Below are positions 15,634 to 25,525 of a stretch of 44,846 bases of DNA, one piece after another (the first letter of the stretch is position 1; each line of letters starts with the position of its first letter). The stretch covers positions 1 to 44,846 of the forward strand of contig JACRLJ010000155.1 in the NCBI GenBank assembly GCA_016215105.1, written 5' to 3'. The position numbers were made by a program, and so were the translations under genes. The DNA is from Candidatus Hydrogenedentota bacterium. GTDB taxonomy: Bacteria > Hydrogenedentota > Hydrogenedentia > Hydrogenedentales > SLHB01. The notes beneath the pieces were generated by a model that worked only from the letters and a program-made list of their open reading frames with translations, was not told the origin of the DNA and made no database searches.

Positions 15634-18072
15634 TTACTGCTTAATCAACCATACCTCTGCGACTTGGCAACCACGGCCTTGAGTCTTTTCCCAGCGCAGA
15701 TCGAGCGTACCGCCTTTGGTCGCCTCCTTCGGGATTGCGAACTCTTGAGGCCAAACCGGATCTTTCTGCGGCAGGGGCCCGTGAATTTGGACCGTGTTGT
15801 TGGCGGTGAGTTTCATTGTCGGGCGGAAACGGCCCGCGTATGTCACGCGCAGCTTGTATACCGCGTTGGGGTCGAGATTCTCGTAGCGCATGCGCAAGGG
15901 CGCCCGGAAGAGCGTCTGCGCGGTGTCCAGCCACGACAAGCGGACAGCCGACTTGGACTGCGCCGCGGCGGGCTCGCCCAGCAGCGGGTCCTGCGGCACG
16001 TTGGGATTGCCGGCGTACTCGTCCTGGGGCGAATCGACAAAGCCGGGGTCTTCGGCCCAGGGTTTGCCCGGCACGAGGTGTGGCTCCTTGGCGCCGTTCC
16101 CAAGATCGTCGTAGTAGCCGCCGGGACCGGGATTTTCCCATTTCACGATCTCGGCGATGCGCGCGAGTTGTTTGTTCCTGTCCGCTTCGCCCAATATCGC
16201 TTTGAGTTGCTGCTCGAGCCACGGCCCGTCGTTCAAAGGCTGGTCCAGGAAGTCGAGTATTGCGCCCCGCTCGGGGCCGCTGGCGAGGAAAGGCTTCTTC
16301 ACGCTGAGTTGCGCGCCGATGCTCTTGAACAGGGCCGCGCCAAGCTCCTCGATGCGCTTGCGAAGTTCCGGCGCTTCGGGTGTTGCGTTCGGCGGAACAA
16401 GCGCTTTCCGGGCGGCGGCGATGGCGGCCTCGGGTCCGATGTCGTTCGCTTTCTTCAGTTCCGCGTAGGCCTTCGCTTCGCGCTCGGATTCGATGGCGAG
16501 GCGTTGTTTGTCGTATTCGTCGTAATAGGCCCGCATGAGTCCCTGCTGGAAACGCCAGTTGCTCTTCAGCGCATCATCCGCCTTTTTCTCGATGTCCTGC
16601 CACTGTTTGAACGTGGCGTCAACGGACGCGTTGTCCTTCAACGGGCCTACCCAACTTTTTTCCTGGGCCAGCAGTCCCTCGCCAATCGCCGGGCCGATGT
16701 CTTCGCCGAAAAAGTAACGCCCGTACTCGCGCATGACCTCTTCGACTCTTGCATCCGGGTCCCAACCGCAGGCCGACCAGACGGTCTTGTTCACATCGTC
16801 GTGAACGCCATCGGAATAGGTCACGAATCCTTCACTGTAGGGCATCTGGGTGGCGTGAATTTGCTGCATTGCGCGCGGCCGCGGATTCGCCCCTTCCCTG
16901 CCGAGGGTATGCGCGAAAGCGCGATCCCAATGCGGGACCGGGTACTGGCAGCGGACACAGTGCGTAATGTCGGGACAGGTCCGCACCAGGTAGCGTTCCG
17001 GCGTCCTCTCGCGGAGTTCCTTGAGAGAAATCTCGGCCCATGGAGCGAAAATCAGGCCGGTCAACCACGCCGGCTTCTCCGTTTCGAGATACTTGAGGAG
17101 ATAATCGGTTTGTGTGTCGTTGAACCCCTGATTGGACACCCATAGTTTCGCCTCGGGATGGGCCTGATGCAGCACGCCATCCAATTTGACCAAGAACGGC
17201 AGCAGGTCCGGCGCGGGGGTCTCTCCCGGATCGCCCGCGGGAAGGTAGACGGCGTCCAGATGCGGAAGATTCTTGAAGACGCCGTTCGCCCGGTCAAGTT
17301 CTTTCTCGGCTAACGCCGGGTCGGCCATGTTGCCCCGCAACGCGAACCATATCCAGACGTCCAGTCCGTAGGACGCTATCAAGGCGCAGAGTTTCGCGTC
17401 CATATCGTTCGCGTCCATGACCATGTGCGGGCTTTGGCGTGGCTTTGCGTCGAAGTCGGGAGTCAGCTCGACGGCGTTCGCGCCGAACACAATCAGATCG
17501 CGGAAAGCTTGTTCATGCTGCGCGACGGTCCAGGCGTCCGTGGTGTTGTTGGTGTCGCGGTAACCGAGTTGATGGCCCCGGATGCTTTTCTTGGGCGCGG
17601 TGGCGATGCGAACGCCGCTCGAAAGTGAGATTGAGTTTGGACGCAGTTCGACCAGGCGAAGCAGGCGGCCGGCGGCGAACAGCACGCCGCGTTCGTCGTG
17701 ACCCGCCAAATACACCGCCGGCGCTTTCGGTTTGGCAGTGTCCACCCAGATCGCATACGCATCCGGTTCGTCCGGAATCGCAAGACCCGATGGCGCCGTG
17801 CCCAGCTCCTTTGGTGGCGCTCCAACGACAAGCACGATGGCGGCGGTATCGTCCTTCGGCGGCGACGCGGCCTTGGCCAGGCTGATTCCAGTCCGTTTCT
17901 GAATCTCTTCCTGCAGCATGACCGCCGCCTTTGCAACGACGGGCTTGTCCGGCGACGCAACCACGATTACGGCGCGCGACAAATCCATGTTTGCCTCGGC
18001 CGCAGCGGACGGAACTGACCAGGCTGCCACCAGCAGCACGGCCACAACAATCGAAACACCCTGTATTCGCAT
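15634..18072 (-). CDS. Secreted putative glycoside hydrolase, GH20b/GH67-like layout (copy B, intact)
   Basis: The product is 812 residues. ATG 18072 is chosen (GAGAGGA upstream; a GTG directly before it is the alternative). There is a signal peptide to about Ala25. Residues 30-160 form an alpha/beta domain with 'VYLAGHDERGVLFAAGRLLR', the hallmark of the non-catalytic N-terminal domain in GH20, GH67 and related families. Residues about 165-470 suit a TIM barrel ('IRGHQLGY', 'YLPAGDPGETP', 'YSEGFVTYSDGVHDDVNK', 'EYGRYFFGE'). Acidic residues of the YSEG/DGVHDD block are the best catalytic candidates. A helical region and a C-terminal beta domain (about 700-812) follow. I cannot place it in a numbered GH family. 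Two paralogues flank it, one broken, so the locus arose by tandem duplication. Confidence 0.75.
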   Translation of the reverse strand: MRIQGVSIVVAVLLVAAWSVPSAAAEANMDLSRAVIVVASPDKPVVAKAAVMLQEEIQKRTGISLAKAASPPKDDTAAIVLVVGAPPKELGTAPSGLAIPDEPDAYAIWVDTAKPKAPAVYLAGHDERGVLFAAGRLLRLVELRPNSISLSSGVRIATAPKKSIRGHQLGYRDTNNTTDAWTVAQHEQAFRDLIVFGANAVELTPDFDAKPRQSPHMVMDANDMDAKLCALIASYGLDVWIWFALRGNMADPALAEKELDRANGVFKNLPHLDAVYLPAGDPGETPAPDLLPFLVKLDGVLHQAHPEAKLWVSNQGFNDTQTDYLLKYLETEKPAWLTGLIFAPWAEISLKELRERTPERYLVRTCPDITHCVRCQYPVPHWDRAFAHTLGREGANPRPRAMQQIHATQMPYSEGFVTYSDGVHDDVNKTVWSACGWDPDARVEEVMREYGRYFFGEDIGPAIGEGLLAQEKSWVGPLKDNASVDATFKQWQDIEKKADDALKSNWRFQQGLMRAYYDEYDKQRLAIESEREAKAYAELKKANDIGPEAAIAAARKALVPPNATPEAPELRKRIEELGAALFKSIGAQLSVKKPFLASGPERGAILDFLDQPLNDGPWLEQQLKAILGEADRNKQLARIAEIVKWENPGPGGYYDDLGNGAKEPHLVPGKPWAEDPGFVDSPQDEYAGNPNVPQDPLLGEPAAAQSKSAVRLSWLDTAQTLFRAPLRMRYENLDPNAVYKLRVTYAGRFRPTMKLTANNTVQIHGPLPQKDPVWPQEFAIPKEATKGGTLDLRWEKTQGRGCQVAEVWLIKQ

Positions 18073-18199
18073 CACGTCATTCCTCTCACTATCCCACGTT
18101 TAGCCTCTCGCCGGAGCCTCTCGTTCCCAAGTTGTACTTGGGAACCCACACGCCCGCAACTGTTCCTACAAGTACGATCCCGCGCTTACCGCCGCGCAA

Positions 18200-18224
18200 G
18201 TACGCCTGCGCTCGATGAGCGCAG
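18200..18224. repeat. Dispersed palindrome, GTACGCCTGCGCTC family (copy 1)
   Basis: An 8-bp perfect stem (18206-18213 with 18217-18224) has loop GAT and is preceded by GTACGC. The same sequence recurs at 25351-25378 and, inverted, at 25494-25521, with a degenerate copy at 30601-30625. It sits in the 243-base gap between the two intact GH-like genes. Confidence 0.6.
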
Positions 18225-18315
18225 ACTGGCGGGGCGGGTGGACCGCGCAAACTGCCGGCAAAGCCGCAACAGGCGTGGTTCACGCCACTCGCGAGATACC
18301 GTCCGTGTTCTGCCC

Positions 18316-20700
18316 CTACTCCTTCAGCAACCATACCTCCGCGACCTGACAGCCACGGCCTTCAACAAGCCGCCACTCCAACTCCAAGGCCCCGCTGGAA
18401 GTGACCGCCTTTGGAACGACGAACTCCACGGGCGCAACCGGGTCGGGTTGCTTCAATGGTCCGTGTATCTCCGTCTTGCCGTTCGCCACGAGGCGCATCG
18501 TAGACTTGAAACGACCCACGTAGGTTACGCGAAGCGTGTATTGGGCGCTCGCATCCAGACCATCGTACTTCATGCGCAACGGCGTCCCAAACAAGGTCTG
18601 GGCCTGATCTTCCCACGACAGGCGGTAGTCCTTAATGTCGTTAAACTCTTCCATCGGCGCCGCAACACCGCCGGGATCATCGGCCCACGGCGCCTGGCGA
18701 ACGAGATGCGGCTGTTTCTGGCCGTTGCCCAGGTCGTCATAATAGCTGCCGGGGCCCGGACTCTCCCATTTCACGATAGCGCCTATCCGCTTCAGCGCTT
18801 CGGCCGGCGGGGCGTCCGCAATGGCCTGAAACTGCGCGTTTAGCCAGTTCTTGTTGTTCAGCGGCGTGTCCAGGAATTCGAGCACCGCGCCACGCTCCGG
18901 ATTAAGCGCCTTATAGTGCGCGACATCCAGTTGCATACCGATGCTATCGAAAATCGCGCGTCCGAGTTCCACCAACCGCGCCCTCATCACGGCAATCTGC
19001 GTATCGCCATCCGGCGCGCTCAACGCCGCGCGCGCGGAAGCCAGCGCCGCCGCTATACCGGGTTCGGACGCCTTGGAGAGCGCGTCCATGCACTTCTGTT
19101 CCCTCGCGGTGTCCTCGATTAGGCGGCGCCGCACGTATTCATCGTAGGTTGCGCGCAACAGGGCAAGTTGAAAGCGCCAATTCGAGGAAGACGACTTCGT
19201 GTCGGCAGCCTGTTCAAGTTTATGCCACTTCGCGTACGTTTCCGGAACCGTCTTGTTCGTGAGCAGCGGGCCAGTCCAATTCCGCTCGAAATCGGCGAGG
19301 CCGCTCGCCGCCGCGTCGCCCAAAGCATCGCCCATGAAATACCGGCCATACTCCTGCAGAATCTGTTTCGGAGGGGTCTTGCTGTCCCAGCTCAATCCGC
19401 TCCACAGAATCTTGTTGACGTCGTCATTCACGCCCTCTGAATATGGAATAGAACCGATGCTCATCGGCATGAGCAGATTGTGTATGCGCGTCATCGCTTC
19501 AGGGCGCGGGTTAAACGGTTCGCGGCCCAGCGTGTGCCCGAACGCCGGGTCCCATTCCGGAACGGGGTATTGGCTGCGGACGCAGTGCGTGATATCCGGG
19601 TAAAATCGAATCGGGTAGTTCTTAGGGGTGCGGTCCCGAAGTTCGCGCAGGCTCATCTTGGCCCACGGGCCGTAGACCATACCCGCGAGCCAGTCTGGCT
19701 GCTCGCGGTTCAGATAGTCGAAAAGCGCCGCGTTCTTTTCCGGCTCGAATCCCTGATTGGAAAGCCAGATCCCCGCCTTCGGATGCGATTCGCGGAGGGC
19801 TTTGGCCACGTTCGCGAGAAACGGCAGAAGCGCGGGCAACGGGGTGTCGCCTGGGTCGCCACCCGGCGCCATCACCGCATCGAGGCAAGGCAGCGCCTTG
19901 AAGAGCGCCGCGCGCTTCGACAGTTCCTGCGCGGCGATGCTTGGATCTTCAACTTTTTCCAAGGTGGGAAGAAACAGCCACACGTCCATGCCGTAGCTGC
20001 CGGCGACTCGGGACATATCAATGTTCATGTCCCACATGGTGCGCTTCATGTGGGGGCTGTCTTTCTTGGCGGGATCGGTTGGCGCGGTCAATTCAATCGC
20101 GTTGGTGCCGAAGACAACGAGATCGCTGCAGTACTGCTCGAACTGTTCAATACTCCAGGCGTCAAAAGTGTTGTTCAGGTTGTCGTAGCCGACATGGTGT
20201 CCGCGCAACGCGTATTCGGGGGCTGAGGCTACGCGAAAGCGCGAATCGAGCGTCACCGAGCCCGGCGTCATGCTCAGCGAGCGCAGCAGACGGCCAACGG
20301 CAAAGATCGCCCCGCGTTTATCGTGACCAACTAAACACACGGCCGGCGCAACGCGCGTCGTGGTATCGAGCCAGATCGCGTACCCTTCGGGCTTGTCCGG
20401 AACAGCAAGGTCCGCGGGCTGTTCTCCCAGGCCGGCTGGCGGCGCGCCAATCGTCACGAGCACAATTACCGTGTCTTTCGACGGAATAGCTGAGGTGACG
20501 GCGAGGGTAATCCCCGTCCGCTTTTTGATCTCCTCTTGCAGCAGGACCGCCGCCTTGGCGACTACCGGCTTGTCCGGATCTGCAATGATGATGACCGCTT
20601 TCGATAAATCCAGGCTGCTTCCCGCGGCCGCAGGATAAACCCATCCAGTCAATAACGCCACCAAGCATGCTAAACGCAAGGCGCGGCGTATCCACATCAT
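18316..20700 (-). CDS. Secreted putative glycoside hydrolase, GH20b/GH67-like layout (copy C, intact)
   Basis: The product is 794 residues, from ATG 20700 (GAAAGGAAA upstream; ATG 20697 equally possible). The open frame continues to 20856, but the signal peptide (about 1-26, ending 'YPAAA') fixes the start. Domain order matches copy B: N-terminal alpha/beta domain with 'VGHDKRGAIFAVGRLLR', barrel-like region with 'LRGHHVGY', 'MAPGGDPGDTPLP', 'IWLSNQGFEPEKN', 'IPYSEGVNDDVNK', helical linker, C-terminal beta domain ending 'CQVAEVWLLKE'. It is clearly more diverged than A is from B and lacks the 'YSDGVH' insertion between YSEG and DDVNK and a roughly 25-residue Pro-rich stretch before the C-terminal domain. 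This suggests a different substrate. It starts 28 bases after the broken TMTC-like gene. Confidence 0.75.
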   Translation of the reverse strand: MMWIRRALRLACLVALLTGWVYPAAAGSSLDLSKAVIIIADPDKPVVAKAAVLLQEEIKKRTGITLAVTSAIPSKDTVIVLVTIGAPPAGLGEQPADLAVPDKPEGYAIWLDTTTRVAPAVCLVGHDKRGAIFAVGRLLRSLSMTPGSVTLDSRFRVASAPEYALRGHHVGYDNLNNTFDAWSIEQFEQYCSDLVVFGTNAIELTAPTDPAKKDSPHMKRTMWDMNIDMSRVAGSYGMDVWLFLPTLEKVEDPSIAAQELSKRAALFKALPCLDAVMAPGGDPGDTPLPALLPFLANVAKALRESHPKAGIWLSNQGFEPEKNAALFDYLNREQPDWLAGMVYGPWAKMSLRELRDRTPKNYPIRFYPDITHCVRSQYPVPEWDPAFGHTLGREPFNPRPEAMTRIHNLLMPMSIGSIPYSEGVNDDVNKILWSGLSWDSKTPPKQILQEYGRYFMGDALGDAAASGLADFERNWTGPLLTNKTVPETYAKWHKLEQAADTKSSSSNWRFQLALLRATYDEYVRRRLIEDTAREQKCMDALSKASEPGIAAALASARAALSAPDGDTQIAVMRARLVELGRAIFDSIGMQLDVAHYKALNPERGAVLEFLDTPLNNKNWLNAQFQAIADAPPAEALKRIGAIVKWESPGPGSYYDDLGNGQKQPHLVRQAPWADDPGGVAAPMEEFNDIKDYRLSWEDQAQTLFGTPLRMKYDGLDASAQYTLRVTYVGRFKSTMRLVANGKTEIHGPLKQPDPVAPVEFVVPKAVTSSGALELEWRLVEGRGCQVAEVWLLKE

Positions 20701-20728
20701 GGGAATTTCCTTTCTCGGCTGCTGCGGC

Positions 20729-22143
20729 TCATTGTTTGCCGGTAGCGCGGTCAAGACCTTGTTGCGCAGGCCCAAGATCGGGGTTAAGCCGCAGCGCCTC
20801 GTTGAACTCCGCCGTTGCGTCCGTATGCCGGTTCTGGGCCAAGAGCGCGTACGCAAGACTGCAGTGCGCAGTGGCGGCGCCAGCGGTATCGTTCAGATGA
20901 GATTGTGTTTCGACGGCGCCTGTATACGCGTTTGCCGCGTCTTCATACCTCTGCAATTTCATATAGGCGTTTCCGAGCGCGATCCCCGCATCCGCGCGAA
21001 GCGTGTTTCCCTTGCGGAGCGTGCGCACGGCCTCTGTCTGGCTTCGCGCGGCGCCTTCGAAGTCTCCGTTCTGGTAAAGCTCGACACCCAGGTTAAAATG
21101 GGCCATCCCATTGGCGGGGTCGACCTGAATCGCGTGCGTCCACACGCTGCGAGTGTCAACCCACGTTCCAATCTGAATCCACGATAAGGGAATGAGAATA
21201 CCCGCCACGACAACCGAAACCACTGCGGCCGCTACCCGGCGCCGTGCGGAATCACCGGCGATCTCGGCGCAGGCCCAAACCGCCGCAACAAAAACCCCGA
21301 TGAGCGGCACGTAGGTGTAACGATCGGCCATGGATTGCGAGCCTACTTGGATGTAACGGTTACGACGCTTATCCCGAACGCCAACAGGAAGAAAGGGATC
21401 TTCTCGCGCACGAGCGCAATGATGCGCCGGCGCTGGTCTTCGCGGCTCAAACCAGTGAGATCGAGCCGCCCCAAAGGCCACCAGTCCAGCAGCAGCAGGG
21501 TTAGTGGAAGCGTTACCAGCATTGGTTTCGCGAGCAGACCTGCCAGGTAAAGGGTCAGTGAAGCAGCATACCAGCGAGCGCTGCCGATGCGGGTGTAACG
21601 CAGGTATGCGAGCGTAGTGAGCAGCCAAAACGCCGTGCTGAGCACATCTTTCCTTTGGGAGACATGGGCTACCGAGGCAATATGCAACGGATGCACGGCG
21701 AACAAGAGCGCGACGAGCGCCGAAGGCCACAGGGCGCCGGTCATACGCCGGAGGACCAAGTACAGCAACAATGTGTTGGCCGAATGTAAGACCAGACTGG
21801 TCAGGTGATGTCCCGCGGGATTGAGGCCGAACAGCGTGCAGTCCAGAATATGCGAGAGCATTGTTACTGGATGCCAATTCGAGGAGCAGACGCCGGTCAA
21901 TGCGTAATACAGGCCGTGCGCGGTCAGGCCGGACTGCACCACCGGATTTTGTGTGACGTATAGATCGTCGTCGTAGCCTATGAAGCCATTCAACAACACC
22001 CGCGAATACGCCGTGAACGAAAGCGCCACCAGCGCCAATCCGACGCCCGCAGCCATCCGTCCTTCGAGGGAAATCTCGAACAAACGCGTCGCTTTGGAAG
22101 GGTACCGTGCGCTTGATTGTCGCGGCCTCTGTGCTCTTTTCAC
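20729..22143 (-). pseudogene. Broken TMTC-like membrane protein with TPR repeats
   Basis: The N-terminal half (start GTG 22143, or ATG 22056 with AAGGA) encodes several membrane segments and motifs of the TMTC / DUF1736-like O-mannosyltransferase-type family: 'FIGYDDDLYVTQNP', 'WHPVTMLSHILDC', 'HLTSLVLHSANTLLLYL', 'LLFAVHPLHI'. It stops at a TAG near 21343 just after 'KIPFFLLAFGISVV'. In another frame, directly from that point, the sequence resumes with 'QVGSQSMADRYTYVPLIG', two more membrane segments and TPRs to the stop at 20729. Intact relatives have roughly 110-120 residues between these motifs, so an internal out-of-frame deletion of over 300 bases is inferred. These proteins glycosylate exported proteins at the membrane; this copy should be inactive. 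Confidence 0.8.
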
Positions 22144-22369
22144 GAAATAGATCCAGTAGATGCAGACAAAGAAAGCCCTCTTCCCGAAACATCATATAGC
22201 CGGGGGTATCCACTTGGCGACATAGGCGACCACGGGGCGGGACCTCGCGGCAGTTCGAGGTCGATTCGAGAACTCGGAAGAGCAACCCACCGCACGGATT
22301 TCTGCGTTAGGTCCCAAGCGTAATCTTAGTTGGGCGGGCCTTCACGAGCCTTGCGATGTCGCGCAGTCC

Positions 22370-22807
22370 CTACTTGGCGCCTTCCGGTTGTCCCGCCTCC
22401 GACGCCTTTGTGGCGGCGGCTTGAATGTACTTCGACAGGCTCACATCGGCGGCTTGCAGCGCAGCTTGCGCGGGGGTATCCCCATTTTCATCTTGGGCGC
22501 GCGGGTTGGCGCCTTTCTCCAAGAGATACTTGACGGCGGCACTCTGGCCATTCCCAGCGGCGAAGTGCAATGGAGTTCTCTTCCGGTCCCCGGTCACGTT
22601 CACCAGCGATGGGTCGGATTCGATTAAGGCCTTCAGGCCTTTCACGTCACCCGTCGCAGCCAGCTCCATAACCTGCTGGGCGGGCGGCAATCCGGAGACT
22701 TCTACCTTTGAGGGCACCGGCGATGTGGTACCCGAGCAGCCTGAGAGCAACCCCAGCAGGCAGCCAGCCGCGAGCGTAGACATCACGAACATAGACATCA
22801 ATTTCAT
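22370..22807 (-). CDS. Ankyrin-repeat lipoprotein 1
   Basis: The product is 145 residues. ATG 22807 has GGAGGT upstream; the open frame further up has no signal-peptide logic. The lipoprotein signal ends LLSGC (Cys24; Cys16 in LAAGC is an alternative). After a short linker come about three ankyrin-type units: 'MELAATGDVKGLKALI', 'TPLHFAAGNGQSAAVKYLL', 'NPRAQDENGDTPAQAA'. Ankyrin repeats bind other proteins; anchored to a membrane they would act as small scaffolds or inhibitors in the envelope. It follows the prepilin-like gene at 23116-24225 in the same direction, separated by a 308-base gap with strong hairpins. Two further pilin/ankyrin pairs upstream have the same order, so the pair is probably a functional unit. 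Confidence 0.8.
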   Translation of the reverse strand: MKLMSMFVMSTLAAGCLLGLLSGCSGTTSPVPSKVEVSGLPPAQQVMELAATGDVKGLKALIESDPSLVNVTGDRKRTPLHFAAGNGQSAAVKYLLEKGANPRAQDENGDTPAQAALQAADVSLSKYIQAAATKASEAGQPEGAK

Positions 22808-23115
22808 TTTGAGAGACCTCCATATCGGTGAGCGCGGTTCAAACCAGCGAAACAACGCTGGCAGTCTTGCGCTGCATTTTGCCAACTACTTCCCCGCGGT
22901 GGCCAAGTGACAACTCCGTAGTCAAAGGTATGAGTTCTTTGCCGACAACATCCACGCGAGTAGCATGGATGTTGCCCACAAAGAAGCTGCGTGCGGCGCC
23001 ACATATATGGCGCCAGGGCCTAGCTTTAGACCCTGGCGCCCTTGTCACCTGTGACTACACTTGCCGCCAAGCAGCGTCAAGCGTACAAATTGCGCTTCTT
23101 CCGTACTTCTTCAGG
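22808..23115 (-). other. Pilin 1 / ankyrin 1 intercistronic gap with competing hairpins
   Basis: A 9-bp stem lies at 22946-22954/22966-22974. Two GGCGCC-based stems overlap and cannot form together: 22995-23001/23008-23014 (7 bp) and 23009-23018/23031-23040 (10 bp). None has a clear T-tract. Mutually exclusive stems suggest attenuation or mRNA processing between the two genes. No ORF here looks real. Confidence 0.5.
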
Positions 23116-24225
23116 CTAGAAGAAATCCAAGTTGCCCCACGCTCCCGCAGGCTTCTTGAACGCGAACTGGCCCATTGGCCACTGATTTCCGCCAGCGTTC
23201 CCGAACTTGGCAAACTCGACATGGCCATCCATGTAGAGGATATTTGCCCCGCCGGGGACGTGATTGAAACGGCCGCCGCTGCCGACACCGCCGCCCGTGG
23301 TTCCGTCATACGCACGGCTCTCGTCGAGCATCATAACGATGCCCGATTGCGCCGAGGCTGAGCCGGACGGATTGTTGATATCGGTGATCATGAAGCGCTC
23401 GATGCCTTCTCTCGTCCGTTGGGCGGTAACTTGTTTGCCAGAGGGCAGAGTCACGGTGACCGCCGCATTGCGGTTGCTCCACGGTATCGTTGTGAGAACG
23501 GAGCCAGGGTTTGGTACCACTTGAAGATTAAGGTTGCCCTTCACCGCCAGACAACCTACATAATAGTAGTCTTCCAGCGTATTGTTCATCCACGTCGGAG
23601 AAATCGTCGTGGCGCCGTAATACCGGTACGCGCGCATGTCAGTGTACCCGAGCTTGACCAGATCCGTGTGCGGATACGGAGCGCACATTTGCGGAGTCAC
23701 ATCGCACCCGTTGTAGAAACGCGCCGGCGGGCTGTTCGGCGCGATGTTAAGCGGACCGCTGGTCGGCGCTGCGGTCTTGCCAAAACACGGGTTGTCCGTC
23801 TCGTTATTGAGCGTAGCAAAATCAACAACGCTGGCGTCGCAGCCGGCCATGATATTCCGGGCGCTGCTCCAGTCCGTCTGGGAATACAGGGAGGTACGGC
23901 CCGCCGAGGGGCATTGGCCAACCTGCATATCCGTCAAATACTCCGGATACACCTGCCACCACCCAACGTACACGGCCATGCCCTTGGTGGCGGAGAAGCC
24001 GGTGTTCGTATGGTCGATGCTCGACAACGGAAACTTATCCTTGTTCTCGTTGGCGAACATCTTGAGCACCAACCCCCACTGCTTGAGATTGTTTTGACAC
24101 GACGCTCGACGCGCCGCTTCGCGCGCGCGGGCCAAGGCCGGCAACAGAATAGCGGCCAAGATGCCGATGATGGCGATCACCACCAGCAGCTCGATAAGCG
24201 TAAAGCCTGACTTCCTGCGTTTCAT
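23116..24225 (-). CDS. Prepilin-like protein 1 (N-methylation motif, H-X9-DG-type C-terminus)
   Basis: The product is 369 residues. The type II/IV prepilin signal is '[21 protein letters not shown]': cleavage after Gly, methylated Phe, Glu at +5, then one hydrophobic helix continuing into '[16 protein letters not shown]'. The rest is a large globular domain with conserved Cys ('CPS', 'NPCFGK'), then '[11 protein letters not shown]' and '[20 protein letters not shown]', the processing-associated H-X9-DG block of the DUF1559-type proteins abundant in PVC and related bacteria. These are thought to join pseudopilin or secretion assemblies in the periplasm. The ATG at 24225 has AGGAG about 10 bases upstream. 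An ankyrin lipoprotein gene follows. It is most similar to pilin 2, including its leader sequence. Confidence 0.85.
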   Translation of the reverse strand: MKRRKSGFTLIELLVVIAIIGILAAILLPALARAREAARRASCQNNLKQWGLVLKMFANENKDKFPLSSIDHTNTGFSATKGMAVYVGWWQVYPEYLTDMQVGQCPSAGRTSLYSQTDWSSARNIMAGCDASVVDFATLNNETDNPCFGKTAAPTSGPLNIAPNSPPARFYNGCDVTPQMCAPYPHTDLVKLGYTDMRAYRYYGATTISPTWMNNTLEDYYYVGCLAVKGNLNLQVVPNPGSVLTTIPWSNRNAAVTVTLPSGKQVTAQRTREGIERFMITDINNPSGSASAQSGIVMMLDESRAYDGTTGGGVGSGGRFNHVPGGANILYMDGHVEFAKFGNAGGNQWPMGQFAFKKPAGAWGNLDFF

Positions 24226-24260
24226 TTCATGATCTCCTCTGGCAACCCTCGTACGCCTTG
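24226..24260 (-). promoter_or_regulatory. Conserved leader next to the pilin 1 start (shared with pilin 2)
   Basis: The 35 bases directly before the start codon match those before pilin 2 (27521-27555) at 29 positions, including the Shine-Dalgarno AGGAGATCATG and the further upstream CAAGGCGTA and GGTTGCCA. Conservation extends beyond the ribosome-binding site, which points to shared ancestry or shared translational control. Confidence 0.6.
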
Positions 24261-25203
24261 GAGAGGCGTGTGTCTAGTGGTTGCAGCCATTACAAATACC
24301 GGGAAACGACGTAACCTACTTCTCAACTCTAAACCCAGCCGCGGGAAAAACGCCTGCACACCCGTACGGCCCGGAATCCACCGTGGGCGCCGCGTTCGTG
24401 TCAAGATACTCCGGGGTGACGCGTTCTCGATTAATTGCGATGGATGTCAAAAACACCCGCGTCACTTTCCGGCTGGTTCTCTCGACCGGTTGATCGCGAC
24501 TCCCGTCAATCTATGCCATTCACCTCCTTTCAGCGCGCAGGCCCATCTAGAAGATATGAACGAGGACAATATGGGAACTCGAACACGGCTTCAGTATCGC
24601 GCGCAAAAACGCCGAAGCCTGGTTTCGACGATGTGAGTGTGGCGCTGAACGATGCGCCCGTAGTGAAAGAAGGCCGTACTGTGTGCGGAAGGTTGGAATC
24701 AGCCATTGGGACAGGCGACCGGCCTTGATTTAGCTGGCGCTTGTGGCAGACCCCGGGCCGTGTGACACGCCCGCGATGCCTACTGATCCGAACCATACAC
24801 CCTCTACTTAGCTGGAGTTACCCCCTCACATTCACAGCTAGCTCAGCCCTGATAACTAAGAAAATTGCACGAACGACGCAAAACGCTAATGATGTGTATT
24901 CCGCCGAAATAACGCGCCGCGCGTCGTCTAAATTCCTTAACCTCGTTCAAATTCTACAAGGCGCCGCTCTTGTTCGTAATTGGCAATCCGCACTCTCGAC
25001 TGCCCACCGTGAAAACGTGCCGCTCGATGGTGGACAATCCCAGCAATGCTCTAGATCTCGCGCCACTGCCTTGTCAATACTATAATCGCCCAATTCGACA
25101 ACGGTGTCTATCGCGCGGGGCGTGATTCTTTACTTCGAAAAATACTACAACCAATGGATGGCGCATCGAGACCCCCGGAAGTGACGGGAAGCGCGGAGGA
25201 ACG

Positions 25204-25253
25204 AGGCCTAAGTTCTGGACTGTAACTACCTTTAGAATAGGCAACTTAGGCCT
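25204..25253. repeat. 11-bp perfect stem with 28-base loop
   Basis: Arms 25204-25214 and 25243-25253 (AGGCCTAAGTT and its complement) pair perfectly. It lies about 490 bases past the ankyrin 2 stop, too far to be that gene's usual terminator. Its role is unknown. Confidence 0.5.
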
Positions 25254-25346
25254 TGCGCCGAAATGGACGTATCAAGTGAGATTCAGAGGCGAACGGAATT
25301 GAGGCTCCATCCACGAGAAGACGCGGTGAAGTAATTTCGAGCCTGC

Positions 25347-25378
25347 GCCCCGTACGCCTGCGCTCGATGAGCGCAGGC
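25347..25378. repeat. Dispersed palindrome, GTACGCCTGCGCTC family (copy 2)
   Basis: A 10-bp perfect stem (25356-25365 with 25369-25378) has loop GAT. It is an exact 32-base inverted partner of the element at 25494-25525, 115 bases away. Confidence 0.75.
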
Positions 25379-25493
25379 AGTCCGGGCGACCGTGTTCAGC
25401 ATTTTCGAGTACGCTGCCGAAGACTACGCCCACTTCAACTTATCCGCCCCGACACGCACGATTAGTTCATAGGAAGTCGTAGCGCCCCGGCGG

Positions 25494-25525
25494 GCCTGCG
25501 CTCATCGAGCGCAGGCGTACGGGGA
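25494..25525. repeat. Dispersed palindrome, GTACGCCTGCGCTC family (copy 3, inverted)
   Basis: The exact reverse complement of 25347-25378, with its own 10-bp stem (25494-25503 with 25507-25516). The two form a bounded pair as seen for REP/BIME-type elements. Confidence 0.75.

Noticed and set aside
20729-22285. 518-residue open frame taken as one intact gene
   Set aside because: Only the part after about 21357 looks like protein (membrane plus TPR). The upstream part is out of frame with the true N-terminal half, which is read in another frame; hence pseudogene.
25347-25525. Possible CRISPR from two similar palindromic units
   Set aside because: Only two copies, in inverted orientation, with no regular spacers or cas genes.
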